Of a stretch of DNA of 64,000 nucleotides, positions 27,659 to 36,693 are shown in pieces. Under the pieces are notes generated by a model. That model was given only the letters and a program-made list of their open reading frames with translations. It had not been told where the DNA came from and searched no databases. The position numbers and the translations under genes are program-made. This stretch comes from Chitinophagales bacterium (GTDB taxonomy: Bacteria; Bacteroidota; Bacteroidia; Chitinophagales; Chitinophagaceae): contig JAFLBM010000013.1 of assembly GCA_017303455.1 (NCBI GenBank), forward strand, positions 1 through 64,000, read 5' to 3'. How positions within the stretch are numbered: position 1 is the first letter of the stretch; each line of letters opens with the position of its first letter.

Positions 27659-28843
27659 TCAGTGTTTCTGTGTCTCAGTGGCCTTTTTTGAAATGAAGTG
27701 ACTTCTTACAATAATGATACCTAATACTGGTATCAGCGCTGTATTGAGTTGCTGCGGCAACATAAACCAGGCACCCAGTAATATAAGACTATAAAAAAAG
27801 ATAAAACGGAAATAGAAAGCTACCCATTCTTTTTTACTGAAAAGAAAAAAAGCAGCAACAGCATGTGTTGGCAACGCCCAGAGCAGGTTAAAGTTATTCC
27901 TGCACATGGCATGTTCGGTGCCAACCCACATGAATACTAACAATATGCCCAGCAGTCCGAGGATAAGAAAAAAACAAAAATCGAATAGCTTAAAAAAGAC
28001 AGGGTAGGAATGTTGTTTCAATAAACTCAGTGCCGTCACCAGCAGGAATAAAAAAGCGAAGACCAATACCGGTGTAAAAAATGATTCGTCATTGCGGTTG
28101 ACTGCAGCAGGCAATAAACTGTTCTTTTCAGTGACCAGTTTTTTATTCCCGGATGCAGCACTGTCAAAAGCCATCAGTAAATAATCGGGTAAAAACATAG
28201 CTTCCCGGTTATCAATTTTTTTATCTAACGGGCTTCCGAGTAAAATATCAATACCCAACTGGCTCCAGTATTGGCCGCCTTTTTCCAAATAATCATGTAT
28301 CAGGTTTCTGAAAGTTGTATTCTTGCCCGGTAAAATATTCGTGGTTTGTAACGGGCTCCCTGTTACTTTTTCGATCATATCCCGGAGACGGGTGGTGCAG
28401 TTGTCGTAATTGAAATCGTAGCGATAATATTTGTTTTCTTCTTTCGCATTTTCAAAAAGAGCAGCTACTAATTTTTGTTTTTGTTCGCAACTAAGGTTGA
28501 GCACCTGTTCGGTTACTCCTCTTTTAAAATAATCATATTCCGCCAGGAAATTATTCAGTTCATCAATGGAAACAAAGTAGAGCAACTTGCCCTGTACAAA
28601 TTTTTTATAGAAGCCGGGATCATTAAAATCGAAGGTGCCGTAGTTGAAAACAATATCAGTACCGGCATTATCATCTGTTACACGGATGGCACTGTGGCCA
28701 AAGGAAGAATACAATTCTTCACCCGGTGTGCAGGTCAGCAGGCTGATGGTCAGCTGGCAACTATCTGTTGTTGGTTCGGTTGCGGTTTGTGCTGAACTGA
28801 ATAAAGAGACCAGTAAGCTTATTAAACCGAAGAGTTTTTTCAA
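27659..28843 (-). CDS. DUF4105 domain membrane protein
   Basis: This 394-residue protein begins with a signal peptide (ending SSAQ). A DUF4105-type extracytoplasmic domain follows (about 30-210), with 'LYSSFGHSAIRV', 'NYGTFDF' and 'FNYDNCTTRLRD'. The His, Asn and Cys in these motifs suggest a papain-like (NlpC/P60-related) catalytic arrangement, which is an inference. The C-terminal half has about five membrane segments (about 255-385). The last seven residues and stop codon come from a repeat, so the original C-terminus was probably different. It is divergent from tonB. Function unknown. Confidence 0.85.
   Translation of the reverse strand: MKKLFGLISLLVSLFSSAQTATEPTTDSCQLTISLLTCTPGEELYSSFGHSAIRVTDDNAGTDIVFNYGTFDFNDPGFYKKFVQGKLLYFVSIDELNNFLAEYDYFKRGVTEQVLNLSCEQKQKLVAALFENAKEENKYYRYDFNYDNCTTRLRDMIEKVTGSPLQTTNILPGKNTTFRNLIHDYLEKGGQYWSQLGIDILLGSPLDKKIDNREAMFLPDYLLMAFDSAASGNKKLVTEKNSLLPAAVNRNDESFFTPVLVFAFLFLLVTALSLLKQHSYPVFFKLFDFCFFLILGLLGILLVFMWVGTEHAMCRNNFNLLWALPTHAVAAFFLFSKKEWVAFYFRFIFFYSLILLGAWFMLPQQLNTALIPVLGIIIVRSHFISKKATETQKH
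27660..27682. repeat. 23-bp repeat beside the GxxExxY gene, overlapping the DUF4105 stop codon
   Basis: CAGTGTTTCTGTGTCTCAGTGGC differs by one base from 27169-27191, in the same orientation. On the minus strand it encodes the last seven residues (ATETQKH) and the TGA of the DUF4105 gene. Confidence 0.85.
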
Positions 28844-28963
28844 AGAAAATTATTTTGGTAAAAGTATTGGTTAACACCGGTGATACCAACCGGGAATATT
28901 TCCATAAAAATAAAGTTTTATGGAAAAGCAAAATTGCAAAGTCTCATTCCTAAAAGTTAAACC

Positions 28964-29779
28964 ATGGATACCAACAAAATTCTCTCTGCCGACCTGCTTG
29001 ACCTGGTCTTTGATGACAGGAACAAAGCCTACGGAGCGTATGATCTCCGCAAAACCTATTCAACCCGTATCAAAAAGTCATTGCTGATAACCGTATCAGT
29101 AGTGGGACTTGCATTTACAGGAGCTGCGATTGTATCTTCTGTCAGCCCGAAACCGAAGGATGATATGAAGATCACCGAGGTGACCATTTCTGAAATTACC
29201 CCGGAACAGGAACAACTGCCGGAACCCGAACTTCCGCAGCCTGAACCGGAGCCACAGGTAAGAACAGAGCAATTTACAGAATACAATATTGTCCCTGAGG
29301 ATGAAGTAGAAGAACCTGCGCCTGAACAGACAGACTTTGATGCTGCTAAAATCGATCTGAAAACTAATGATGGTGTTGATGACGATGGAACAGCGATTCC
29401 TGATAAGCCTCTTGATGATGGCAAAGGTATCATTGATGTGCCTAAAAATCCGGAACCCGATATTTTTGAGAAAGTGGAGATCGATGCAAAATTTGCCGGT
29501 AACTGGGAAAAATTCTTAACCAGGAACCTGGACCCGAACACACCTGTTGATAATGGCGCTGCTCCCGGTAATTATGTGGTGCTGGTGCAATTTGTAGTAG
29601 ATGTGGACGGATCGGTGAGCCAGATCAAACCAATCTCTAATGTTGGTTATGGTATGGAAGAAGAAGCCGTAAGAGTATTGAGGAAAGCGGAGAAATGGGT
29701 ACCAGCCTATCAGAATGGGAAATATGTGAAAGCCCGGCGCACACAAAAGATCGTTTTCCAGGTGCTGGGAGATGAATAA
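28964..29779 (+). CDS. tonB: Energy transducer TonB
   Basis: This 271-residue inner-membrane protein passes proton-motive energy from ExbBD to outer-membrane receptors. It has the Bacteroidota-type N-terminus ('LLDLVFDDRNKAYGAYDLR'), one membrane anchor near residues 38-58, an acidic Pro/Glu-rich periplasmic linker ('PEPELPQPEPEPQ'), and a TonB C-terminal domain from about 185 ('VLVQFVVDVDGSVSQIKP', 'WVPAYQNGKYVKAR'). It is likely to serve receptors such as the SusC and TonB-dependent receptor in this window. No exbB or exbD gene is adjacent. The start is ATG 28964, in a divergent gap with the DUF4105 gene. Confidence 0.92.
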   Translation: MDTNKILSADLLDLVFDDRNKAYGAYDLRKTYSTRIKKSLLITVSVVGLAFTGAAIVSSVSPKPKDDMKITEVTISEITPEQEQLPEPELPQPEPEPQVRTEQFTEYNIVPEDEVEEPAPEQTDFDAAKIDLKTNDGVDDDGTAIPDKPLDDGKGIIDVPKNPEPDIFEKVEIDAKFAGNWEKFLTRNLDPNTPVDNGAAPGNYVVLVQFVVDVDGSVSQIKPISNVGYGMEEEAVRVLRKAEKWVPAYQNGKYVKARRTQKIVFQVLGDE

Positions 29780-29794
29780 AAGAATCGCAATAGT

Positions 29795-29867
29795 ATAAGT
29801 TGTAAGTTTCCTGCCTGCTGTGTGAAAACACATTTGAAAATTCGCAGAACGGGAACTTACAACTTAT
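29795..29867. terminator. Long-stem bidirectional terminator between tonB and guaB
   Basis: ATAAGTTGTAAGTTTCC (29795-29811) pairs with GGGAACTTACAACTTAT (29851-29867), with one mismatch in 17 and a loop of about 39 bases. T-rich sequence follows on the plus strand. It lies between two convergent genes. Confidence 0.6.
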
Positions 29868-29871
29868 GTTT

Positions 29872-31368
29872 TTATCTTCTGCTGTAGTTCGGTGCTTCCT
29901 TGGTGATCTCGATATCATGTGCATGGCTTTCCCGCATACCTGCATTGGTGATCTTGATGAAGGTGGCTTTCTTTAATTCAGCCAGGCTCTTTGCACCGCA
30001 ATAACCCATACCGGCTCTTAGCCCCCCAACATATTGATACACGATCTCTTTTAATGTTCCTTTATATGCCACACGGCCTTCAATTCCTTCCGGTACAAAT
30101 TTCTTGACATCGTCTTCCACATCCTGGAAATAACGGTCGCTGCTGCCGGTGGCCATCGCACCGAGTGAACCCATGCCGCGGTATTCTTTGAATTTTCTTC
30201 CTTCATAGATGATGGTCTCGCCGGGGCTTTCTTCTGTTCCGGCAAACACACTTCCCATCATCACACAATCAGCACCGGCTGCCAATGCTTTCACCATATC
30301 ACCGGTATAGCGGATACCACCATCAGCAATGACGGATACATTTTTACCTTTTACGGCACTGGAAGCTTCCATTACTGCTGTTAGTTGCGGTACACCTGCA
30401 CCGGCTACAATCCGGGTGGTACAAATGGAGCCAGGCCCGATACCCACTTTTATGGCATCAGCCCCTGCTTCTGCTAAGGCTTTTGCACCGGCCGCTGTTC
30501 CAACATTACCGGCAATGACATTTATCTTTTTAAAATTCTTTTTTACATTTTTCAGTGCAGTGATCACTCCTTTGCTATGGCCATGGGCACTGTCTAAGGC
30601 AATTACATCCACACCCACTTGTTGCAAGGCTGCCACCCGGTCCAGCATATCTTTAGTTATCCCTACTCCGGCACCCACTAATAGACGTCCATACGCATCT
30701 TTAACCGCATTTGGAAAACTTTTCAATTGCAGGATGTCACGATAAGTCAGCAAGCCGGTCAGTTTTCCATTCTTATTTACTACAGGGAGTTTTTCTACTT
30801 TATGCTGTCGGAGAATGATCTCGGCTTTCTTCATATCTGTTCCTTCCGGAGCCGTGATCAGGTTATCCTTCGTCATCACTTCACTCACTTTTCTTCTCGG
30901 GTCATCTTCAAAACGGAGATCACGGTTGGTGAGATTACCTACCAGCTTTCCTGTTTTATCAATGATGGGAATACCACCGATCTTATTTTCTCTTACCAGG
31001 CGCAATGCATCACCCACGGTTGCATCCGGCATCAGGGTGATGGGGTCGAGGATCAAACCGCTTTCACTTCTCTTTACTTTCCGCACCTGCTCCGCCTGTT
31101 TTTCAATACTCATATTCTTATGCAGGATGCCGATACCACCTTCTCTTGCCAGCGCCATAGCGAGTGAAGCTTCTGTTACCGTATCCATGGCTGCCGAAAG
31201 CAGGGGCACATTCAGGATGATATCTTTAGTGAGGCGGCTCTGGATATTGACATCACGGGGCAGCACTTCGCTGTAGCCGGGTTGTAACAGCACATCGTCA
31301 AACGTGAGGCCTTCACCGAAAAATTTAGAAGAATTTGTTGTTGCGGGGGGAGTATTTCTTGTTGCCAT
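29872..31368 (-). CDS. guaB: Inosine-5'-monophosphate dehydrogenase
   Basis: This 498-residue enzyme oxidises IMP to XMP with NAD+, the committed step to GMP. The N-terminal segment '[14 protein letters not shown]' is typical. Two CBS domains lie at about 100-215 ('[17 protein letters not shown]', '[14 protein letters not shown]'). The catalytic loop Cys is in 'GPGSICTTR', with 'GMGSLGAM' and the flap further on. The open frame extends 55 codons upstream, but that part has no family match, and ATG 31368 gives the standard N-terminus. A perfect -33/-7 promoter ends 3 bases before this ATG, so the transcript is probably near-leaderless. Confidence 0.95.
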   Translation of the reverse strand: MATRNTPPATTNSSKFFGEGLTFDDVLLQPGYSEVLPRDVNIQSRLTKDIILNVPLLSAAMDTVTEASLAMALAREGGIGILHKNMSIEKQAEQVRKVKRSESGLILDPITLMPDATVGDALRLVRENKIGGIPIIDKTGKLVGNLTNRDLRFEDDPRRKVSEVMTKDNLITAPEGTDMKKAEIILRQHKVEKLPVVNKNGKLTGLLTYRDILQLKSFPNAVKDAYGRLLVGAGVGITKDMLDRVAALQQVGVDVIALDSAHGHSKGVITALKNVKKNFKKINVIAGNVGTAAGAKALAEAGADAIKVGIGPGSICTTRIVAGAGVPQLTAVMEASSAVKGKNVSVIADGGIRYTGDMVKALAAGADCVMMGSVFAGTEESPGETIIYEGRKFKEYRGMGSLGAMATGSSDRYFQDVEDDVKKFVPEGIEGRVAYKGTLKEIVYQYVGGLRAGMGYCGAKSLAELKKATFIKITNAGMRESHAHDIEITKEAPNYSRR

Positions 31369-31371
31369 GTG

Positions 31372-31404
31372 CAAAGATAGGGTGGGGAACATATTTGTTC
31401 CAAA
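31372..31404 (-). promoter_or_regulatory. guaB promoter, TTTG-N21-TATCTTTG
   Basis: On the minus strand TTTG (31404-31401) is followed after 21 bases by TATCTTTG (31379-31372), matching both Bacteroidota sigma boxes. The -7 box ends 3 bases before the ATG. Transcription would begin at or inside the start codon region. Confidence 0.65.
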
Positions 31405-31409
31405 TCGGC

Positions 31410-33449
31410 TTAGCGGATCAGCATCACCGTCCCTTTCTGAAATATTTTCTTGCCCGAATCCCGGTGTGTGTAGCTGAGCATCCAGACATAAACACCGGAA
31501 GCCTGCTCCACACCATTCAATTTGCCATTCCATTTACTTCTCCAGTCCCGGGAGTAGAATACCAATTGCCCCCAGCGGTTATATACTTTGAAATCAAGAT
31601 TATCGGCTTTCAGTGCATTATAGGGCCAGAAGAAATCATTCAACCCGTCATTATTCGGGGTAAAGGCAGTGGGCACATCGATATAGCAATGGTTCAGTAC
31701 GGTGAGTGTATGCGTGGCACTGTCAACACAGCCCAGCGTATTATTGTAGGCTAATAATTTCACCGTATAGTAGGCTTCCGTTGCCAGTGTTGGAAAACTA
31801 ACCGGTGCCGGATCTTTTTGGGTGCTGTTAGCGATCAGATCGAATTTCCATTGCCAGGCATCAATTTGCCCCGTGCTGGTATTGATAACTTCTAATTTAT
31901 CTTCCGGGCAAATAATGGCAGGCATCGTAAAAGAAGCTCTTACTTCATTGTCAAGAACAAGCGTCTGGCTGGTTGTATCGCTGCAAACACCATTGCTGAC
32001 GATCAGTTGAATCGTATTGGTGCTGGTAGCCGGAAAAACAATAGTATGTGATTGCGTACGGACTGGAGCCCCATTATTAAAAGTCCAGTTCCAGTTGTTC
32101 ACATCATGAGCTCCATCATGGTTAAAGGTGATCCTGTTCTCCCGGCAGGATAGTACCTGTGTATAATTGAAAGCAGCAGATACGGTATCCTCTGCCCGGA
32201 ACGAAAGTGTTTGAACAGGTGTTTGCTGCCCGCATTCATCAATTAATACTGTTCCGTCATTACCGGCTTTTAACGTGACCTGGTAAGTTCCTTTGTTATA
32301 AATGGGCGATGCAAAGTGAACCACCACATAATCCGTTTTTCCATTCACACAATTACCATTGGCAGATGCAACGGTAACAGGGCTGGGCCCGGTGACGGAG
32401 AAATCACTTCCGTTGGCTGCAATACTGTTACAGCTGATCTTTTTGGGGAAATAAATTTTTATCGAATCAGGCGCACATCCCACACGGCCAATACTGTCGG
32501 CAAAAATGGGTTGCGGAATAAAATACTGGAAGGGCACCTGTTCATTTTGCGGAATGGAAGAACCACAGATATCAAGCAGTGTATTGGCATCTGAACCATT
32601 ATTGATCACTAATTGATAATTACCGTTGGGTAACGGGGCAGCTAATGTAAGGGTGATGGAATCCAAATCGAAGCCGGAAGAACAACTGCTGGCAACAGCA
32701 CCAATTACCGTTGTTACCGCAGGTAATAAACTGAATTCCGTTCCTCCTGCTGTCAGGCTGTTACATCTTATTTTCTTATTCAGCTTCAGGGTGATCTTTG
32801 TACCATCACAATCAGCTTTGGCTGTTTGCAGATGCGGCTGTGTGGGATCGGTGATAACAGCAGTACCACCACCGAAAGAAAGGGTATACCCACTTTGTGT
32901 ATCTGAAAAATGGCTGATCATTAGTAAATACTGGTGGCCAACAATCAGCGTTGGCATGGCTGCAAATGTGGGTACATTATCTGAAGGGACAGATCCGCAT
33001 TGGATAGTGCTTGCCCCGGTGGCGGAGGCACCTGTTGGCCCGTAAGTGCCGGACCAGTTGCCGGTAACTACAATATTGGTATTGGTGAAAATCTGGTTGG
33101 GGTCAAGACCTGTAATATCGTATAACTGCCAGTCATAATCTTCATTGGCAGCCAGCGGGGTAATTACAAAACCTAATGAGCCTGCCACATAACAGGTGAA
33201 TTTGTAGAAGAACGGATTTTTGTTTTCATACAATGCGCCGCCGGGTACATTAGAACAACCGGGTACGAACATGCTGTTGGTATTGCAAAGCGGAACAGAG
33301 TTTTGGGTAAATGTGGTGGTGCCGCAAACAGGAAAAGCGGTGGAAGGTGTTTGTCCTAAGGTGGTGCAGGGCTGGGCCATTACATTACCTGTCCATAAAA
33401 CGAACAACAAAATAGCGATAGAAAAACTGACTTTATTAAACCGGCTCAT
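31410..33449 (-). CDS. Surface protein with T9SS type B sorting domain
   Basis: This 679-residue protein has a signal peptide (ending VMAQ) and an N-terminal beta-rich region with several cysteines (about 20-200). Two similar Big_5-like modules follow, beginning 'KKIRCNSLTAGGTEFS' and 'KKISCNSIAANGSDFS' (about 225-430). Then come two PKD-like domains ('NNWNWTFNNGAP', 'DAWQWKFDL') and the type B C-terminal domain ('DVPTAFTPNNDGLNDFF', 'VYNRWGQLVFYS', 'KGTVMLIR'). It should be exported via SprA and attached to or released from the surface. I use ATG 33449; a TTG at 33461 is the alternative. It lies between dprA and guaB on one strand. Confidence 0.88.
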   Translation of the reverse strand: MSRFNKVSFSIAILLFVLWTGNVMAQPCTTLGQTPSTAFPVCGTTTFTQNSVPLCNTNSMFVPGCSNVPGGALYENKNPFFYKFTCYVAGSLGFVITPLAANEDYDWQLYDITGLDPNQIFTNTNIVVTGNWSGTYGPTGASATGASTIQCGSVPSDNVPTFAAMPTLIVGHQYLLMISHFSDTQSGYTLSFGGGTAVITDPTQPHLQTAKADCDGTKITLKLNKKIRCNSLTAGGTEFSLLPAVTTVIGAVASSCSSGFDLDSITLTLAAPLPNGNYQLVINNGSDANTLLDICGSSIPQNEQVPFQYFIPQPIFADSIGRVGCAPDSIKIYFPKKISCNSIAANGSDFSVTGPSPVTVASANGNCVNGKTDYVVVHFASPIYNKGTYQVTLKAGNDGTVLIDECGQQTPVQTLSFRAEDTVSAAFNYTQVLSCRENRITFNHDGAHDVNNWNWTFNNGAPVRTQSHTIVFPATSTNTIQLIVSNGVCSDTTSQTLVLDNEVRASFTMPAIICPEDKLEVINTSTGQIDAWQWKFDLIANSTQKDPAPVSFPTLATEAYYTVKLLAYNNTLGCVDSATHTLTVLNHCYIDVPTAFTPNNDGLNDFFWPYNALKADNLDFKVYNRWGQLVFYSRDWRSKWNGKLNGVEQASGVYVWMLSYTHRDSGKKIFQKGTVMLIR

Positions 33450-33524
33450 CGGGATATGCAACAGTTGATTTTTTGGATAAAAAAGCTATGACAACAAAAT
33501 AACCCAATCTGTTGCCTCCATTGA

Positions 33525-34631
33525 TCAGGCAAGCTGATAAAGTTTACCCGGCAAAGATAATATCAGGTTTTGTAATTCAAGGCTTAATACAGCAGCGGCA
33601 ACCGCACTGCTGCTGAGACCGCTGCGCAGGTTGATCTCATCAATATTAACAGTTTCTTTTTCATTCAGGATACCAATGATGATCTTTTCATCGGGAGTCA
33701 GTTCGATGAAAAGCTCTTTTTGCCTTTTTCTCTCTTTAGAGTTTTTAGCCTTTTCTTCCCAGCCCATTACCTGCAGCAGTTCTTCCGCATCAGTGAGCAG
33801 CATGGCTTTGTTGTTTTTGATAAGATAATTACACCCCGCACTTTTACTATCGGTCACTTTTCCGGGGAGGGCAAAAACATCTTTGTTGTAGCCATTGGCC
33901 AGTTCGGCAGTGATCATACTGCCGCCTTTGATACCTGTTTCAATAACGATCGTGGCATCACACATGCCAGCCACAATACGGTTGCGGGTCGGGAAATTAT
34001 GTTTATCGGGATTGGTGCGGCTTCGGAATTCGGTGAGTAGCCCGCCGTTTTTGGCCATGTCTTTGGCCAGTGCTGCATGTTGAGGAGGATAGATCTGGTC
34101 GAGCCCATGTGCCAACACCCCAATGGTCGGTAAATTGTTTTTTAATGCTGTTTTGTGAGCAATGGCATCAATGCCATAAGCAAGTCCGCTGACCACCAGG
34201 ATATGTTGTTCCGCCAGGTCCTTGATGAGTTTTTCAGTTACCTGCTTGCCATAGTCTGTGTGATTTCTTGTTCCCACCACAGCAATGATCTTTGCCGTAT
34301 TCAGGTCAGCCGTGCCCTTGTAAAATAATAATTCAGGGGAATCGTAACAATTCAATAAACGTTGCGGGTAGGCTGCGTCAGTAATAAATAAAGGGCGGAT
34401 GGAATATTTTTCAATGAATTTTATTTCTTCTTCTGCTTCATTGAAGCGTTCAAATCCTTTGATGGCTGCTGCTCTTATTTCACCAATGCCTTCAATATTT
34501 TTTAAGGCCGTTGCTTTTGCTTTGAAGATGGATTCAGCCGTGCCGAATTGCTCCACCAGTATCTTGGCTTGTACAGGGCCGATATTCGGAGTAAGGGACA
34601 AGGCGATCTGGTATAGCAGGTCGTTGCTCAT
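33525..34631 (-). CDS. dprA: DNA-processing protein DprA
   Basis: This 368-residue protein protects incoming single-stranded DNA and loads RecA during natural transformation. An N-terminal helix-hairpin-helix-like region ('TPNIGPVQAKILVEQFG', 'IEGIGEIRAAAI') leads to a Rossmann-type core with 'VVGTRNHTDYG', 'SGLAYGIDAIAH', 'GVLAHGLD', 'RNRIVAG' and 'GGSMITAELA'. The C-terminal winged-helix part ('NIDEINLRSGLSSSAVAAAVLSLE') matches the long form. All key parts are intact. The neighbouring HhH outer-membrane gene at 39141 is a possible partner in DNA uptake, but this is speculation. Confidence 0.94.
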   Translation of the reverse strand: MSNDLLYQIALSLTPNIGPVQAKILVEQFGTAESIFKAKATALKNIEGIGEIRAAAIKGFERFNEAEEEIKFIEKYSIRPLFITDAAYPQRLLNCYDSPELLFYKGTADLNTAKIIAVVGTRNHTDYGKQVTEKLIKDLAEQHILVVSGLAYGIDAIAHKTALKNNLPTIGVLAHGLDQIYPPQHAALAKDMAKNGGLLTEFRSRTNPDKHNFPTRNRIVAGMCDATIVIETGIKGGSMITAELANGYNKDVFALPGKVTDSKSAGCNYLIKNNKAMLLTDAEELLQVMGWEEKAKNSKERKRQKELFIELTPDEKIIIGILNEKETVNIDEINLRSGLSSSAVAAAVLSLELQNLILSLPGKLYQLA

Positions 34632-34684
34632 TGCTTCCTTAAAAATAAAGCAATCAGGAATAATGGGATAACTGAATTTTCAAA

Positions 34685-36607
34685 TCACTGGCCCGTTACT
34701 TTCATTTCTGTGCGGCGGTTCTTTGCCCGGCCTTCTTCGGTTGTATTAACGGCTACGGGTTTTGTTTCTCCATAACCTTTCGCTACCAGCCTGGTGGCAG
34801 CAATTCCTTTACCGGTTAAATAAGTAACGACCGCTTTTGCCCGGTTATTCGACAGGGCCAGGTTATCGGCCGGTTTACCTGCATTATCGGTATGGCCACT
34901 GATCTCAATTTTAAGAGAGGGATTCTCATTCAATAATTGCACTAACCGGTCCAGTTCAATTTGTGAAGCAGGTTTCAGGTCAAATTTATTAACATCGAAA
35001 AAAATATTGTTCAGTACGACAGATGCATTGACCTCTATCGGTTGCAACCCGATATTTTTTTCATATACCGAATCAGGGGATGACTGTGTCAATGAAAAAT
35101 TATCGGAGTAAAATAAATAACCTTTCCTGTTTACGTTGAACGCATAATCTTTTCCCACCGGCAGGGTGATGAGATAGTTACCCGTTTCATCTGTTTGCAC
35201 TTTGGATAAAGGCTCTTTGGCAGTGAGATCGATCAGCTCAACGGCAGAGGGCAGCCCTTTTTTTGTTTTGGTATCAAAGACCTGCCCTTTTACCCATAAT
35301 GTTTTATAAGGACGAACATCTTCTCTCAATTCAAAACTGTAAATATCAAGACCGCCCTTGCTGTCGCTCCTGTCGCTGGAGTAATAAGCTGTTTTCCCAT
35401 CGGAGGAAATAAATAATGTTCCTTCCTGGCTGATGGTATTAATTGGGTATCCCAGGTTGACGGGGTTGCTCCAGGCTCCATTTGGTCCTTTTCTTGCATA
35501 GTACAGGTCGGCATCTCCATAGCCGGGATGACCATTGGAAGTAAAGTAGAATGTTTGATTATCTGCATGAATAAACGGGCATTGTTCATCAGCAGGAGTA
35601 TTGATGCCGGGCCCCATATTCTCCGGGTCACTCCATTTGCCGTTGGCTTGTAAATGCGAAACATAGATATCACTGCCGCCATAACCGCCGGGAACACGGC
35701 TGGCAAAATAAAGATATCTTTTATCCGGAGATAAGCAAGGCTGCGATTCCCAGAATTCTGAATTGATCCTGCCGCCAAGATTCACTGCTTCGCTCCAGCC
35801 TTTATCAGTTAGGTAAGATATATATATATCACAACTGCCAAAACCATCTCTCCTGTTACAGGCCGTAAAGACCAGCCATTGCCCGTCCTGCGAAATATTT
35901 TGTGCGCCTTCGTTTTCCGGCGTATTGATATCGCCTTCCATGGGAGTGGATGGTCCCCAGGTACCATTCTTGTTTTTGCTGTAATAAAAATCTTCGTTGA
36001 AATTCCTGATCCGTCTTGTAAAAACCAATTCACTGTTATCAATGGTCAGCGATGGGAAATATTCAGATTCTTTGCTATTGATATTATCGCCGATATTTTG
36101 CGGGGCAAATACATAATTCTTATTAGTATTCTTTTTTGCATAATCAACTGCAAATTCAAAACTCTTTTTCCGGAATTCGCCTGATCTCCGGGTATTGGGG
36201 TTTAGTTTTTCTGCTGATAAAAGAATATTGATATTGTTCAGTGCTTTTTCAAATTCGCCTTTGCCGGCCAGGGCGATCGAATAGGGGAGGCGGTATTCAA
36301 AGGAGAAAACAGAGTCGATCGCAAACGCTTTTTCATAAGCGCCGATGCAATCATCGTATCTTTTATAATCGCTGTAAATAACCGCCTGCAATAAATAGGC
36401 GTCCATATACCGTGGCTCTTTCTCGAGGGCCTGTTTGAGCAAGGGTAAAGCATCCAATCCTTTTCCATCCTCTACTTTAGCGAGAGCTTCGTTGAAAAAC
36501 CCAACAGCTTTTTTATTGATTTTGGTGGCATCGTAGGGCTGTGCTGTCAAAAAACCAGGACTAAAAAAGAAAGCAATGAGCAAGGCAAAAGAGAAGAGGT
36601 GTTTCAT
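34685..36607 (-). CDS. PorE-like OmpA-family protein (TPR, beta-propeller, CRD, OmpA)
   Basis: This 640-residue envelope protein starts with a signal peptide (ending LTAQ). It then has TPR repeats (about 30-130), a PD40/WD40-like beta-propeller (about 170-430; 'YFPSLTIDNSELVFTRR', 'LYFASRVPGGYGGSDIYVS'), a carboxypeptidase regulatory-like domain (about 437-525) and a C-terminal OmpA domain (about 530-640; 'NIFFDVNKFDLKPASQ', 'ISGHTDNAG', 'NRRTEMKV') that binds peptidoglycan. This order matches PorE of the Porphyromonas T9SS. Unlike PorE, I see no lipobox here. A role tethering the secretion machine to the cell wall is an inference from the architecture. Confidence 0.85.
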   Translation of the reverse strand: MKHLFSFALLIAFFFSPGFLTAQPYDATKINKKAVGFFNEALAKVEDGKGLDALPLLKQALEKEPRYMDAYLLQAVIYSDYKRYDDCIGAYEKAFAIDSVFSFEYRLPYSIALAGKGEFEKALNNINILLSAEKLNPNTRRSGEFRKKSFEFAVDYAKKNTNKNYVFAPQNIGDNINSKESEYFPSLTIDNSELVFTRRIRNFNEDFYYSKNKNGTWGPSTPMEGDINTPENEGAQNISQDGQWLVFTACNRRDGFGSCDIYISYLTDKGWSEAVNLGGRINSEFWESQPCLSPDKRYLYFASRVPGGYGGSDIYVSHLQANGKWSDPENMGPGINTPADEQCPFIHADNQTFYFTSNGHPGYGDADLYYARKGPNGAWSNPVNLGYPINTISQEGTLFISSDGKTAYYSSDRSDSKGGLDIYSFELREDVRPYKTLWVKGQVFDTKTKKGLPSAVELIDLTAKEPLSKVQTDETGNYLITLPVGKDYAFNVNRKGYLFYSDNFSLTQSSPDSVYEKNIGLQPIEVNASVVLNNIFFDVNKFDLKPASQIELDRLVQLLNENPSLKIEISGHTDNAGKPADNLALSNNRAKAVVTYLTGKGIAATRLVAKGYGETKPVAVNTTEEGRAKNRRTEMKVTGQ

Positions 36608-36693
36608 GAACAGGAATTGTTGATTTTCAATAACGAATCTAAACCAATTTTATTCCTGTAAAAGAAGAAAAAAAAAGAATAAAGGTTGCCCGG

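Noticed and set aside
31369..31533. 55-codon N-terminal extension of guaB
   Set aside because: It overlaps the neighbouring gene's 3' end and the promoter boxes, and has no IMPDH-like sequence.
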